64,000 nucleotides of DNA from positions 19,740,641 to 19,804,640 of the forward strand of contig OX439044.1 of the NCBI GenBank assembly GCA_949317995.1, in the 5' to 3' direction. The notes beneath the pieces are model-generated. The model ran no database searches. It saw only the letters and a list, made by a program, of their open reading frames with translations, and had not been told where the DNA came from. The DNA is from Acholoe squamosa (taxonomy: Eukaryota; Annelida; Polychaeta; Phyllodocida; Polynoidae). The position numbers and the translations under genes are program-made. This document shows, one piece after another, positions 32,567-45,900 of this stretch; the first letter of the stretch is position 1; every line of letters begins with the position of its first letter.

Positions 32567-33791
32567 GTCGACGGGATTCTGAGACTAGCGATGTACGGGG
32601 GAGAGCCCCCGTCACACTACTACTGCACTTGGGGACTTTTGGTTAATACACACTATATACGAGAAACAATATGGCGGACAAAGGATTAAGGTGGTTGCCC
32701 GGATGAAGGTCTAAATGTCTGACGTCACAGGCACACTACCGTAAAGGATGGATTTAGGTTGACGCACCCAACCCCGGCTGTCACATCGCTCTGTAGAAAT
32801 TTGGATATGAAATGGATATTGAGTAAAGTGCAGCACTAGACATGCATGTTTTATCTCACAGCTATAGAGAGGTAAAGAAGGGGAAGTGAAAGATATAGAG
32901 AACATTGGAAAATACCTGTTAAGGTATATATAACACTCTGAAATGTGAGAACTGAGTGATTGGATCAATTTTTAAAGGGACACATGGAAAATGTAAACAG
33001 TACTTGAAGATGGAACGTACATTTCATCTTCTCCGGTACAGCCAGAGGGGAGGAGAATTTCAAAGTGTCTGGGCTGGTTTTGGAGAGCTTGCTCTTACAT
33101 TGAAATGTTAGATGCATGAGTCGTCGGGGAAATTATCAGTGCAATGTACCGTGCATCCACATCTTCCATTCCACCAATGAGAAGGCGCGTAACTAATCTT
33201 CCCAAACCATGGCTGCCGCCGAACGTTAGTCCAGTGGGTAATGCAGCTCGGCTCTCTGACACGTCCAATAAAACTGTTTCTATTCTCACAAAGGCGCCAT
33301 TTTGTTAAGGCCGTATGTACACAATGTCCCAGATCACTTTGATCTCCCGCATCCCTGCTATAAGATTCCGCGAGCCATGGCGGTTTTTCTCCCCTCCATG
33401 TCTCTGAAGACTATCACCACCTTCTGCAGGCGCGGAAGAACACGGTTCTACCTTGTTCCATGGGGGCGGGCCCGGGCACGCGCACCTGCCGGTCTAATTA
33501 TAGAGCCTGCTGGTACCCAACTCGCCACTACAGCGTCTCCATGATAAGGCCTTACTCCGCATCGACTCGCCGGTAACCAGCAACAAGCGCCAGTGACAGT
33601 GGAGCAGGGTACGTGGTAAGGCAGATAGGAGGCCATGTGTCGAAGCGGTAGGAGCTGAGCGAGCATAGTCAGCTTTTCTGAAGCCTATATACATAACAAC
33701 ACTACGATTTAGGACATCTTTGGTCTGTATTCTTTACATTAAAAGGTTAGAGATCTCATTTGTCGTAAAATCGGGGAGATACGACTAAAAG
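32567..33791. promoter_or_regulatory. Divergent intergenic region between Kv1 and SNRNP70
   Basis: 1,225 bp separates the two start codons. It contains CCAAT boxes (33,171 and 33,264), a YY1-like GGCGCCATTTTG (33,294-33,305), an ATGGCGGAC (32,671) and a GC-rich patch with GGGGGCGGGCCCGGGC (33,462 onward). No clear TATA box at the expected distance was seen. It should hold the SNRNP70 promoter and possibly the Kv1 5' UTR; exact starts cannot be placed. Confidence 0.45.
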
Positions 33792-33935
33792 ATGACACAA
33801 TATCTACCCCCGAACCTTTTGGCTTTGTTCGCTCCGCGAGACCCCATTCCCTACTATCCACCATTGGACAAGTTGCCCCATGAGAAGAAACTCACGCCGT
33901 ATACTGGAGTGGCAGAATTCCTGAATCAATTTGAG
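33792..33935 (+). CDS. SNRNP70: SNRNP70 exon 1 (residues 1-48)
   Basis: Encodes the conserved N-terminus that in U1-70K contacts Sm proteins and U1C. It starts at an ATG with A at -3 and ends in phase 0 at GAG|GTAATA. Confidence 0.96.
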
Positions 33936-36900
33936 GTAATAATTTTATTTGTTTCTTGTCCTGATATGGTTGACATAGGTGTTACATGTTTACTTAGAGC
34001 TAAGGATTCTAGATCAGATCATACGCATGCGAAACGCTGTCATGAAATATCCAAAATGGCGGTGCTCGCCTGCCGGGTCCTGCCAGTGTTGTGGTTCAAG
34101 CTTTATCGTGCAATTTCAGTTAATAATTTCACGGTATCGGTGTTACAGTTATACAATTTATTGCATTGAGATATGCTTACGCGTATTGCCAAAATGTTCA
34201 CGCCTTTCACACAGCTGCATTCAGATCACGCCTGTGAAATCACTGTTTACAGGTCCAAATAAATTATTTATTGGACAACTCAACATAATTTAATTCATTT
34301 GTATGCAAGGGCATGTGTCGATTAGATGGAAGTAGCCAAGACATGCCTAAGTCGGTTGATTTTGAACATAATTCTCATTAACATGGTGCCTGTCTGGTCA
34401 AAAACTGACACTATTTGGTATATTAACATGTAAAGAATTCAAGAGATTTGTGTTACAGTGTGTAAGGTGAAAAATAAATGTTGTTCTCCACAGTATTCAA
34501 CCAGCCCATACACTGTCTCCTCCCTCAATATTTTTACCTGTAGAAAATTGCATCGAAGACCGAATAACACAAGAATTCGGCCTGGAATGGGAGTAATCTC
34601 AACAAGAGGCATCAGCATTGCCAACAACAATATTACAATTTATTAAATGAAACTGCTCCCCTTGCCATTGGTAAGACTATTTTATGGTCTATACTTTGGC
34701 AAGGAGAAGGCGCTGATAAGTGACATCACCTGTCAACACGAAAATTCAGAGGGGAAATGAATTACTGCACCAATCTATCCATGAGACGTGGGTGTGTATT
34801 GGGAGATTAGGGATTTTTTCTCTTTAATGGTTTCTTATCACTAATCCTTATGACATTTCCTCGATGTATAATTCCTGGCCGTGTGCCTGTGGTGAGGGGA
34901 CAGGGATCATTCTTAGCATCCCAGTGACATATGCTAATGGCTTCCATGTGAAATCCTTCGTCTTACCTTTCATTTGGATTATCTGCCAGAGGGTCATCTG
35001 CAAAGTTGTCGGGGACTAGGCCTGTTCCCGTTTCAGGAACAGGGGGGATAGGGCTATTGTTGATTGCCCAAGGGTCCAGCCGGTTAGCAGTGCTTGTGTT
35101 GCTCTCCTGGGTGCCCATATCGGACGGCATCGACGTAGTATCCTTTGCCCTCTGGTGACATACAAACTCATCGTTGTTGTGGTTAGCGTCTCGGGCCTGG
35201 CCTGACAAGTCCCGTTTAATGCCCTGGTCGGAGTTGGGTCCGGCCGTCCTGCCCTCCGTTAGCTTCTCAAACATAGCGGGGGGAGGGCCTGCATTGAGCC
35301 ATGTCGACGCGGCGAGCGACGCCCGCCTGCCTCCTCTCGCTCGGTGCCCACTGCTCCAGCGGCTGAGCTGAGATGGAGTATTTTTGGGTCGGCCGCCGTG
35401 GTAAAGTTGGGCTGCGCCGTCTGCGCTCGCACGTCGATAGTGCCGATCGTACTGCATGGGCAGGGCGCCTGGTGCGCGCCGGAACTGCTCCCGCGCCTGT
35501 CGATTGTAGGTTGGCATCCTGACCCTGCCTTAGTTCTAGATTGTCAAACTTGATATTTAGTGCAGCTCTGCACTGAAAATCCGTGTTTGGTATCTTTAGA
35601 ATTATAGAAATTTAACACATTTCACCTGTTAAAAAAAAAAAAAAAATTCATACATTTCTTTTGTCTTTCATTTTTAACGCCCCCCCTCCCCCAATTTTTC
35701 TCTCACCCAAGCGGACCACTTTTTTCAATTTAATCTGCCGGCCCAGTGTTTATGTAGCTTCACCATGAGTTGAATGGGTTATATAGACCTATTTGGATCT
35801 TTATAATGCTCCCTTGTACAATGTAGAATTCAAGTACGGGCGAAGAGAGGGAGGGCGTGAATTGGTTTAACTTTAATCCATATGTGACATATTATGTCGT
35901 GCATTTTGAAGCATCACATATTACATTAGCGTTTTATGACACCGAGGTATTTGATACACACGTGACTCTATTGTAACACCAGAGTAGCACAACACAATGC
36001 TTAATGGCTAGACAGACTAGCACACACCCTTACACCACCTGGAGGAGGGTGCACAGGTTCTGTTGTGTGTTTCATCTCACATACAGCAAGCTGCAGCTTC
36101 CACATGGCCTGGTAGAAAGATGGAGAAGTAGGCATGTATAGTGTAGGCGTAAGTCGTCAGGTGGCGTCACCTCCTTAGGCAGTGCGGGCAGTGTGCAGGT
36201 TCAGTGTACTGATAGAGGGATCAATGAATCTTACTTCGTGGAGGATTTACCCCTTGGATACTTCTAGACGCGTTATTAGATCCACTTTAGACATCTTAAA
36301 GCCAATACACTTTTTCATGTGTATTACCATATGCAAATCGTAAAGGTTTAGTATAAAAAAGTCCAAGCTTTGATCAAGAAAATATTCTCTTTTACCAGTA
36401 CTGTAGTGAGTAGTCCATCCACTTTCACGTTTTGGCATATGACTTTTCCGCTTGGATATTTCCCTTAAATCCCATAAATCCAAAGGACACAATAACTCCA
36501 TAGGTTTATGTCTGAAATTTAAAGTTAAAGCACGGTGATGTTAACCTGCAGTTGAGTAAATCATTGGCGTTTTGTGAACTCCCGTCCAGTCTCAGAACAA
36601 TTTAACAGGTAGAGTCCAGGGTAGAGTCTTATGTCTTTGATAGCACGCAGGTCAGTGGTTACAGTCTCAGGGATCCACCCTGGAGGGAGGTGGCAGGGCT
36701 GCCGTATCCAGCCCCGCATCTCCTGGCGCGTCCAGGTTAAAAATATCCCCCATGGTAAACCCCGGTGTAGGGTAATAGAAGCCAGGAGTAGGGATGGAGG
36801 CTTCCATGACTAATCCTTGCATTGTCACGTCTCCCTGTCCTGCTTCCTGGTATACAACCTTTGTCCCTGGGTGGAGGAGCAGCTCGTTGACCGTCCGTGT

Positions 36901-39900
36901 TTTGCTCACAGGTGCCTACAACTTGTGTGTCCGCTGAGGGCCACACGGGAGGGTTGTGACGGAGCAGCTCCTGGTCGTGGAGGTGTCTGTGGCGCGTTAT
37001 CAGTGACCCTCTGATAAGGGCTAGGTGCTGGAGCTCGTAAAGCCAGCATCACCTTGTTGGCCGAGTGATACCCACTCAAGCACTCGCTGTAAACTCTACA
37101 ATTCTGGAAGCTCTTGTGGACCAGGCGCCCTCCTCCTCCTCCCCTTCCTGGTTTACCATCTGCCCACCAACAGACCTGGAGGCAACTCCCTCCTGTAGGA
37201 AAGCGGCCTTACATAAAGGATGGCTGTTTACTTTGGCAGAGATTCTGGGCTCTTCACATCGTGACGCTCCTCACATTTTATATATACCTCGTAGACCTCC
37301 CAACATTCCTGTAATTTAACCTCCTCTGAGCCCCTAGAGGGACCACCAACACCAGAGATTCTGTCGACTAAGGTTTACTAGTAGTCTGTGGTAAGGTGCA
37401 CTGCACTGCTGAAACAATGTTTGTCTGACGCGACTGTAAAGCCAAGAGTTATACCAGCCAGACAGAGGTTAGAGGAATAGATATGTAGTAGGTCGCTTGA
37501 TCTGGAGGGTAGTTTTCTAATCTGGTGTCGATTTAGTACAAACACCCTATCATCAAGGTATAAACAAGCCCTACAAACTACCTGCCAGCTTAAGTCTTGT
37601 GTATTTTATGCACCATAACCCCGGGATTGACACCCCCCCCCCCCCTTAGGCGTGTATAGGTGTGCGCAGTAAAAGTATACTAAACGACTTGTTTGTTATT
37701 TCAGGATCCAAAGGACACTCCACCTCCAACCAGGGTCGAAACGAAAGACGAGAGGATAGAGAGAAAGGTATGAAGGTTCATTTTATATTTCCATTATTTT
37801 ATAATTCTGCCCTTTGCACGTCATAAATGATAAGGCCTAAAAAAAGTTGTATTCAGGTATCCCGACCGACCCTAATTTTTTTTTTAAGAAAATTTTGGGA
37901 ATTATGATCCAAAATTGAAGAAAAATGTCAATATATAGGCATATTTGGTATCAAATTAAAGCCCATGGTCTTACGAATACTTCTAGCTTAAAATAAACAA
38001 CATTTTCATAGTTTTTTTATTTGGTCAATATGTTGAGCCGTATTTTATATAATTTTTAGCAGTTTTCAGCATCCAGGAACTTCAAAAAAAAAAATATCCG
38101 ACCTACCTACCCTAATTTTTTGACCTACCGTAATCTCCCGCGTATAAGGCGCAGCCCGCGTATAATGCTCACCTAGAGTTTTGGAAATTCTCAAAAAATG
38201 AAAAATTCATAACTTTGGTTCTACTTGATGAATATTCAAAAACCTATGGGTAGCTTGGGCCACCCCGGACCCTCCTGGACCCCCTTATGTCCTATTATGA
38301 CCAAGGGGGCATGTAAGATATCAAAAGAAAGGTCTTGGTGTCCCCCTTGTGGATCCAATGAGAACTAAAAACCCCTGTATAAGACGCACCTTATACACGG
38401 GAGATTACGGTATGTTACCTGAATACAAGATTTATTTTAGGCCTAAAGGGTCAAAGAAATAAAATTTAACACGCTAAAATACTGATTTTGATAAGGCTCA
38501 ATGTAATATGATATTGGTAATAGAAATCCAGTCACTCAGTTTTCACAGAGGTTGAGAAAAGGAGGCAATCTGAAAAAGAACGCATGGATCAATCTTTACT
38601 TCTGTCTCCTGTAACAAAAATTAAAAACAGAAACTCATAATTAATGTGACACACAGCCTCTGCTTATCACACACTCCTGCAAAGCAACAAAACAATCCTT
38701 TGTGGTACACATCAGAAACACGATACCGACAACTGTGAATAAGGTCTGATTTAGATGAAGTATATTTGAGATCTGAAATCGCAATCTGTTGCATGTAGAA
38801 ATGATAGACCTCTCCATGTTTCCCATAGTAAAGTAGCATTTACATGGTAAAATATCCATTTACATGGTTAGATAGTCTGACCACTTTTGTTGGGAATGTT
38901 ATGACTAGGTAGTACCGAGTAGCTTTAGAGACGACACAGCAGGTGAGACTTGGGTTGACCTTTCAGTATGGAGAGATACTGCTGGTATTTAGGCTGGTGG
39001 CATTACCGATTTACCATGAGACACGTTGTGCTAAGCAGCGTCCCCTCCTTCCCGGTTCCCAGGTAATCAAGCCTAGATAGGCCGAGTGTGGAGGCGTTTA
39101 CACAGCAATTATTAGGCCTGATATTTAATACACACTTAGGTGAAACACATCGCTTTCTTAATCGTACCAGGTCATTGCCTGATTGGTATTTATTATGATT
39201 GTTTTGAAACATTTTGTGGAGAAACTGCCTGCCCAGGTAAAAGTATGCATGTTAACTTTATAAGCCAAAAATAATACTGTTCACTGTCTATTCTTATCAT
39301 CAGATGTCACATCTCTACTGTTCAGTATGGAATGCTTCCAGTAGATTTTCTTTTTAGGCTAATATCTGAAAACTGCCTGTTAACGCTATAGGTAGAAGAC
39401 AATTTACTGAGGGATAGTGGTAATTCCTCCTTTATCCACCAGGTGTCACATTGTGTAGCTGGTAGGTGCTATAACTCACAGTCCCTCCACCAGGGAGGGT
39501 ACTGTCCCAGGGAGATACTAGCCTTGTGCATTCTGGTACGAATACTACCATTACCATTTAACGATCATAGTCAGGAAAACTAATATACAAAAGTCCTATA
39601 TACAATTTTGTGAAACATGTCTATAATACAATTTGAATAAAAGTTGCTATAATTATACATACCGGTACATGTAATGCGGAAAGCACATTATAGTTATAGC
39701 CAAATTCAAAGAGGTAATGACTGAACTTAAGTTTGAACTCAGAGAGAGTTTGGGAAACTTACCCGTCTTCTTCCTTGTGTGAGCGTAATTTGCTATTACT
39801 GGTACTTTTATTCCTGTGACCACCAAATGGTTTGTTTGGCACACTGAAGAAAGTGAGCAGGTTGTCAAATTTCTTAGAAGACATAATTCATGATCATGGC

Positions 39901-42900
39901 GCAGTGCACCGTAGTACCGTCATCAAGTCTTTGGCATTGACCGCCACCTGAAGAATACAATAAGAAATTCCATGTCAGATATAATAGAAAAATTATTGGC
40001 CCAGGTCTACCTGGGCTGTTGGCGGCGCCTTTTCAGCCCAAAACTGACGATCATGAATTGGAACTTTAGATGGGAATTGCTCATCGAAATTGGGGGATAA
40101 TTAAACAAAAAATCACGGAAACATGTTCTTTAGGATCTAGTCTTTCATTGCACATGCACAATTCCTGGAAAAAAACCTGACATGTTTGACCTACTTTCTC
40201 ACGAAAAAGGAGGCTCCATAGGATTGCATTGCGCGGTCAATTTCGGCGGTCAACAGGGGGTTCAAATAACACATTGACTCCTTTGGGAATTGGGCAATTT
40301 TCAGCAGGTAAGATGTTCAGACCGTTTATATAGGAGTTTGTAAATCGGACCACCATATTTTTGTTATGTCAACTGCCTCACTTCCAGCCTGGAGACTTGA
40401 TGCATGCGCGCAGTCAGATTTTATTTTTTGTTTAACAGTAAATTGAGGGGGTGTATTCAATTCGATTGATGTTGCCAAAGATGCATGGATTATATTCAAA
40501 AAGCCATTAATTTCAAGTTAAATCGATAGAATCTATCATTTCTCCGTCAAAAATGCGACTTCCGGCAAGGAGTGGGTCGCGCATGCGCACAGAACATCAA
40601 AATCCAAAATGGCGGACAGCAAGACAAACAGTGCCATCGAAACTGCTTGATTATAACAAAATGGAGGAGAATTACAGTGTCTCATGCCTTTTTATGGTTA
40701 ATATGGATCCTCATTCAACACCTGCTGGTATTGTGCAATGCTTAACTCGCCAGGAGAGGAGTTATTCGCCAATGAAAAATACGAGCGATAATGGGTGCAT
40801 TCTCCATAGCCGTAAGCATTGACGACTCTGACAAGTCTCATATGGTAGGTAACCTGGGCCATTAGTGCTCTATAACACACATCAAATCTTTTCATTTTGG
40901 GGACTCGGACGATTGTAAATCACCTATGACTCTAGGTATGGGCGATAGGGTTGTACCAGTGTTGCCGAAAACTTCTTCTCGACGCAGGTCAAAGTGGCCT
41001 GCGTCATGGCATCTTACGCAGGCCATTTCCATCTCATGCAGGCCATATGAACATTGATGTTTTAAGGTACCCACAAAAACTTCATTGTAATTAACAAGAA
41101 ATCAGGAAATGAATATAAAACAAATTCACAAAAACTGTGCTATCTTTGCTTCTAGTGGGCCGATTTGAAAAATTCTTTTACCATTAGAAAGCTAAGACTA
41201 TCACAAGGCCCTACGCGGGCATTCAGATTCTACGCCGGCGTGCCGGCGTCTTTTCGGCAACACTGGTTGTACATGGAAATTGATATTTTTTTCATCACCA
41301 AATTTATATGTGTGATACCGACTTTCCCTGAATCAGAATTTAGTCGGCTTATCCAAGGGGAAGGAGGGAGGGGTAAGTGGAATGATCACTTTGTCATCAA
41401 ATTGCATAAGACAGGCTTGTGAAAGGAAAGTGCAGCTTGACCTTGATAACATTTTGCATCATTCAGTGAAGTTGGAGGAATCGCCACATTTGACATCAGT
41501 AGCCGTTGTTGGTATTTAAGACACAGAACTGACATTTGAAATGAAGCCATGACGTAGACTGATTACTTAGCCTCAGTCAGTCGCGGTTTGTCTTTGAGAC
41601 AGCCACTAAGAATAGAAGCCGACCCATCTAAAGAAAACGCCACCAGCCACAGCATGCACACCAATGCTAGTTCCAGACCCACACAGAAAATGTCGACAAT
41701 TATTTATCAATTTTCCACTCAAGGTTCCAAATGCCTTAGTGTTGCGATCCAGGGGCCGTGTGCTGTTTTCCCTAATTCAAAAGGATATAATGTCTCCCAG
41801 AGAGAAGAAAAGGGCATTTTACCATTCACTGAAGGTTCTTATACACAAACCAATTCTCAAAGAGGATAATTGTCCAGTGTATCCTAGTGTCTGTTGATAC
41901 GGAGTTGTTCAATATTGAAAACCAACCACCAAGGGAGGCATTATTTTAGAGTAAAGGTAGCTTTAGATAGAGCGAGAACTGCATGTACTACCGGTAGTAT
42001 GTAGGCGACTGATAAGTGTTGTGATAGGGTTGGATAGGCCCTAGTCTCCATGAGATCAATTCTACAGCACGTGGGATCAACCGCATTACATGGCTTCAGG
42101 TCACTCAACGTAGATTAGTCAAGCAATCGATGCCTCTTGTGAACACACTTGGATGTTTAGTGATTATTAATCTGTGTTACTGTGGGTGGTATGAAGCATA
42201 ACTAGGTTTAGTGAATACTGAATAAATGTCAAGATCAATACGTCCAGATGAAAATCACGTCTCAGCTACTGCTACTGGTTCTTGGATATCTCTGTAAATA
42301 AGTGTCGGGAGTGGGCGGGGTGAAAGAAAATTGTTCTACCACGGCAGTGCTACATCGTAAAGGTGTACTGAAGCATTCTCTTTAAAAAATAAAACAATTT
42401 TCCCTTCGAACCATGTATTTTCATTCAGTGGCTGCTCTCGATGACTCGTTAAGTATTGTCCATTCATGAAAGATTACTTTTACTACTGGGCATGTTATAG
42501 TTCTGGATTTAGTACATGTATACCAGAGGCTGAGCGATTCTTTGCTACGGACTATATAGTCTAAATAGATGAAATATTATATGTGTACTGGCATAATGTC
42601 AGTATAGCTGGTATACATAGTGAACTAATTAGATTCATTAACTGCTTTAATACGATGTCTTATCGCCAAAGTAGATATTCCTATACCTCCGTATGGCTAA
42701 ACCGTGTAGTGGTATGTGAGGTATAGGTACATTAACACAGGCCCTATACCAGCTCTGCTACCTTCCTCCAAATGGGGGGATAGTCCCGGGCCTGTACATA
42801 GCGTGACCTTACCGGCCACCTATGGACTGCAGGGTCTCACTAATGGTGGGGTCTCTCCTCCAGGGGCCCTGGTCAGCGCTCAGGCTCATCTCCTGATCGC

Positions 42901-45900
42901 CACTTCCATTTTGTTCATATTCTGTTTTGTTCCATAGGGAGGGGACATGGTGTAAAACGTGATAACCGTCCATACCTATTTAAGTATGTGCTGAGTGCTT
43001 GCGCTGTTAGGAGTAGGTCCCTTATGTAGTATAGCTCTCTTTCGTTTATAACGAGTAGGATCGGTCTATATTTACACATCAGCTAGGAATAGCTAGCTAC
43101 ATGTATTGTAATATTCTACACGTCATAGAAGTTTATGATTGTGAAACGTGGCAAGACGCCCTCACTTCAATATACAGGAAATAATAGGTTTGAATAGACT
43201 AAAATCATTCCCTCATCATGTAAAGATATTAGGCACTTTGGCAGTAATACCGAGATTATCTATACATTGCACTGATCGTGAAGGGGTATATGGCTCGAGC
43301 ATTTAAAGAGGTCTTCCCACATTTAAAGTTAGCACGGCAGTGGATTATAACTTAATGATCTGTATGGCCTAGCTATAAAACCACCCCTGGTCTAGAAGAA
43401 CAAGGCAGCATCTTCCTTTTTAACCCTTTTTAACCCCAACCATTAATAATAGGAGAAGTATTTTAAGCTGGATCTAAGCATACTGCACAAAAAAAAGTGG
43501 AGCTTGCACTCCTAGGCTTCTGGCGGCGGCCTCCTTGGTGGGGACGACGTCGGTGGCAGGTAAATGACTGACATTTTGGGCAGAGTACAGATTGTCACGT
43601 GCCTTGTCGACCCCCAGTCTGTTACTGCCGCTGTGGACTTAGATGATCAGTATCCTTAGTGCTCGGGAAGAAGCACTACTGTTTAAAGCGCCTGCCTTCT
43701 CACAATGGCCACGTTTGGCTCTGGTAGGAGTCATGTGCTGGGGTTCTAACAATAGTTCCAGCCTTTATGGTTTCACAACAGCTGGACCAGATCACCTGAG
43801 CTAGGTACGCCAGGTTAATGCAAGCTCCTCTGTATGTGGAGTACCATGATCCCTGGTAAGATTGTGTGTAGGGACTATTCTAGTTCTCAAGTTTTAGGTG
43901 GGTTAAAAAAATATAAATATAGATTAAAGGTTTGGAGAGTCTTAAGAGGACATTAATTTACACAGAAAAATGAAACAAGAGAACGGCCCAATTGTACTGC
44001 TTACTTGCAAGCAGTACTGACCCCTATTGTATACAAGTCTCAATTAAGTAGCCCATAACCCATACAAACAGGAAGATATGGGTTTTATGTTGGATTAAAT
44101 AAACCAGCATGTTCTAGCGTGGCGGCAGGAAAACAAAGGCAACCCGTATTAATTTCATGCTACATCTACCGTGCTGCAGCTTGCATAGTCTCTAGACCCG
44201 ATGCTGAATAGTGCTATTGAGTTAAGGCTAAATCTAGCCACCCACCCATGCAGCACCCTACTTAGTAGAGGGTTGGGCATTACTCAGGACCTCTCCTCCC
44301 ACTTCCTATACAATGTGCAGTCCTGCTTGCCCAGCACAGAAGGCAGCTACTGGAGGCAAGCCGCCAGTAGGTAAACTAAGATTCCAGTCACTGATCACGG
44401 CTACAGAAAGGATCCATTGACCAGTGGCCAGTAGCTCCAGTGCCTGGAGGGCCACCTGCCCTACCATCCCCTACTACCTTACCTTAGTTAAGCTGACCAG
44501 GAATCACCAGGTGTAACAACACCTGTGCATTATGCATGCTGCATTAGGCAGCCCGACTAGGTGTTTGTGTGACCAGTCTAAGTCACTCTAATTGCCAGGC
44601 CCCACTTCTACACCCCAAAAGCCCTAAAAGGTTGGACCTCTAGTCCCAATATTCCTCTCATATGGATGACCGTTTGGTCATGCATTTCGATGTTTCTAAT
44701 GGCAACACTTATCATTTAATTGAGGTAAGAAAATTGGAAAGGTGATGTGTAGATCCTTGGTTCGACTGGCCTGACGAGATAAAGCTATAGGATGTCACCC
44801 ACACCCATCAACTTGTGGAAGCATACTACCTGGTACCTCACATTAATCTTCACTTTTGAAGATTAACCTTATGTCCATAACCATACATACATGTATGTAA
44901 AAGGTGCCCCTCAGTTACCATGAAACATGCTTCCACCCCACCTATCAGTCTATCACCAGCACCAGTAACCGTAGAAACTGTAGCATCAAGGAGAAATGTA
45001 TTCAGATGGTTGATCAAATAAGAACTGACATATCAAAGCCCTGGGTAATACCAAAGTGAGTTAAGGTATGGGGCTGCAGTCCCTTGAGACTTTACTGTGT
45101 GTGCCTGTGCAGAAGTGTCTCCGGTTAAAAATACATTGGAAAGATCAGATAGAGTGCACCGCTCTCTTGAACCACCCGCCACATACCAAATGGCTGCCCC
45201 TTTGGACAATGTACCACAATATCTCCTCTGAACTCTGATGTTGGTCAAGCCCTTGAACTGGTACATTCTAGCTATGGAGGAAATGTTAAAACGCTATTTT
45301 TGGCCATTTGAAGTGCCAGTGGAGTTCTGATATCCGCTCTATTTTCCGAATTAAATGACGGTAGCTGTAATTAAGGTTGTTCAAATTATCTTTAACAACG
45401 TTATGCAGACCTGATTTCTGATAGCAATTATTATGAGCTAAATGTATTACCCATAAGACGTTGTAATAATACCGAATAGATTGATGGTAGGTCATCTGGA
45501 ACCATGGTTCTCAGGGTAAAGAGGTTAAATACTAAGTATACGTCCCGTCTATCAATTATATTAGGGAGATTATACGTCATATGTGTCAGTCACAGCTAAC
45601 AGTGTCAGAAGCTATCGTGTGTGCGGTTGTTTGGGCGCACATTAGAGTAGCGAACACTTCGTGGTATTTACTGTTGGAAGTTACCACCGGGTGGCAACTT
45701 CTGCAGGTAGCGTTTGCTGTCTTGATACAAATTCTAGACGGGACGTGTCTATTTGCCGTCTACCTTCACAGACACACTCAGGGACTAGTTAAATAAAGAC
45801 TTATCCCCCTGAGAAATTAGTTTAGGCAACCTGTCTCTATGCTAATATTACCCAGCCATTTTAAGCCGATACATTTGACATTTCTGGAACCACGTTCCCC

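Noticed and set aside
31266-32689. Plus-strand frames opposite Kv1
   Set aside because: Shadows of a fully conserved channel gene.
34458-34646. Possible extra SNRNP70 exon after a CTCCACAG acceptor
   Set aside because: No matching donor, and the sequence does not resemble any U1-70K; exons 1 and 2 join cleanly without it.
32566-35517. The unidentified exon at 34967-35517 as an alternative Kv1 N-terminus
   Set aside because: A join to the CAG just upstream of the Kv1 ATG is out of frame, and no intermediate exon was found.
40553-40895. Overlapping frames near 40.6-40.9 kb
   Set aside because: No coherent protein; the ATG in the YY1-like motif opens only a 13-codon frame.
45033-45266. 77-codon minus-strand frame with protein-like composition
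   Set aside because: Isolated in intron 2, with no splice signals or family I recognise.
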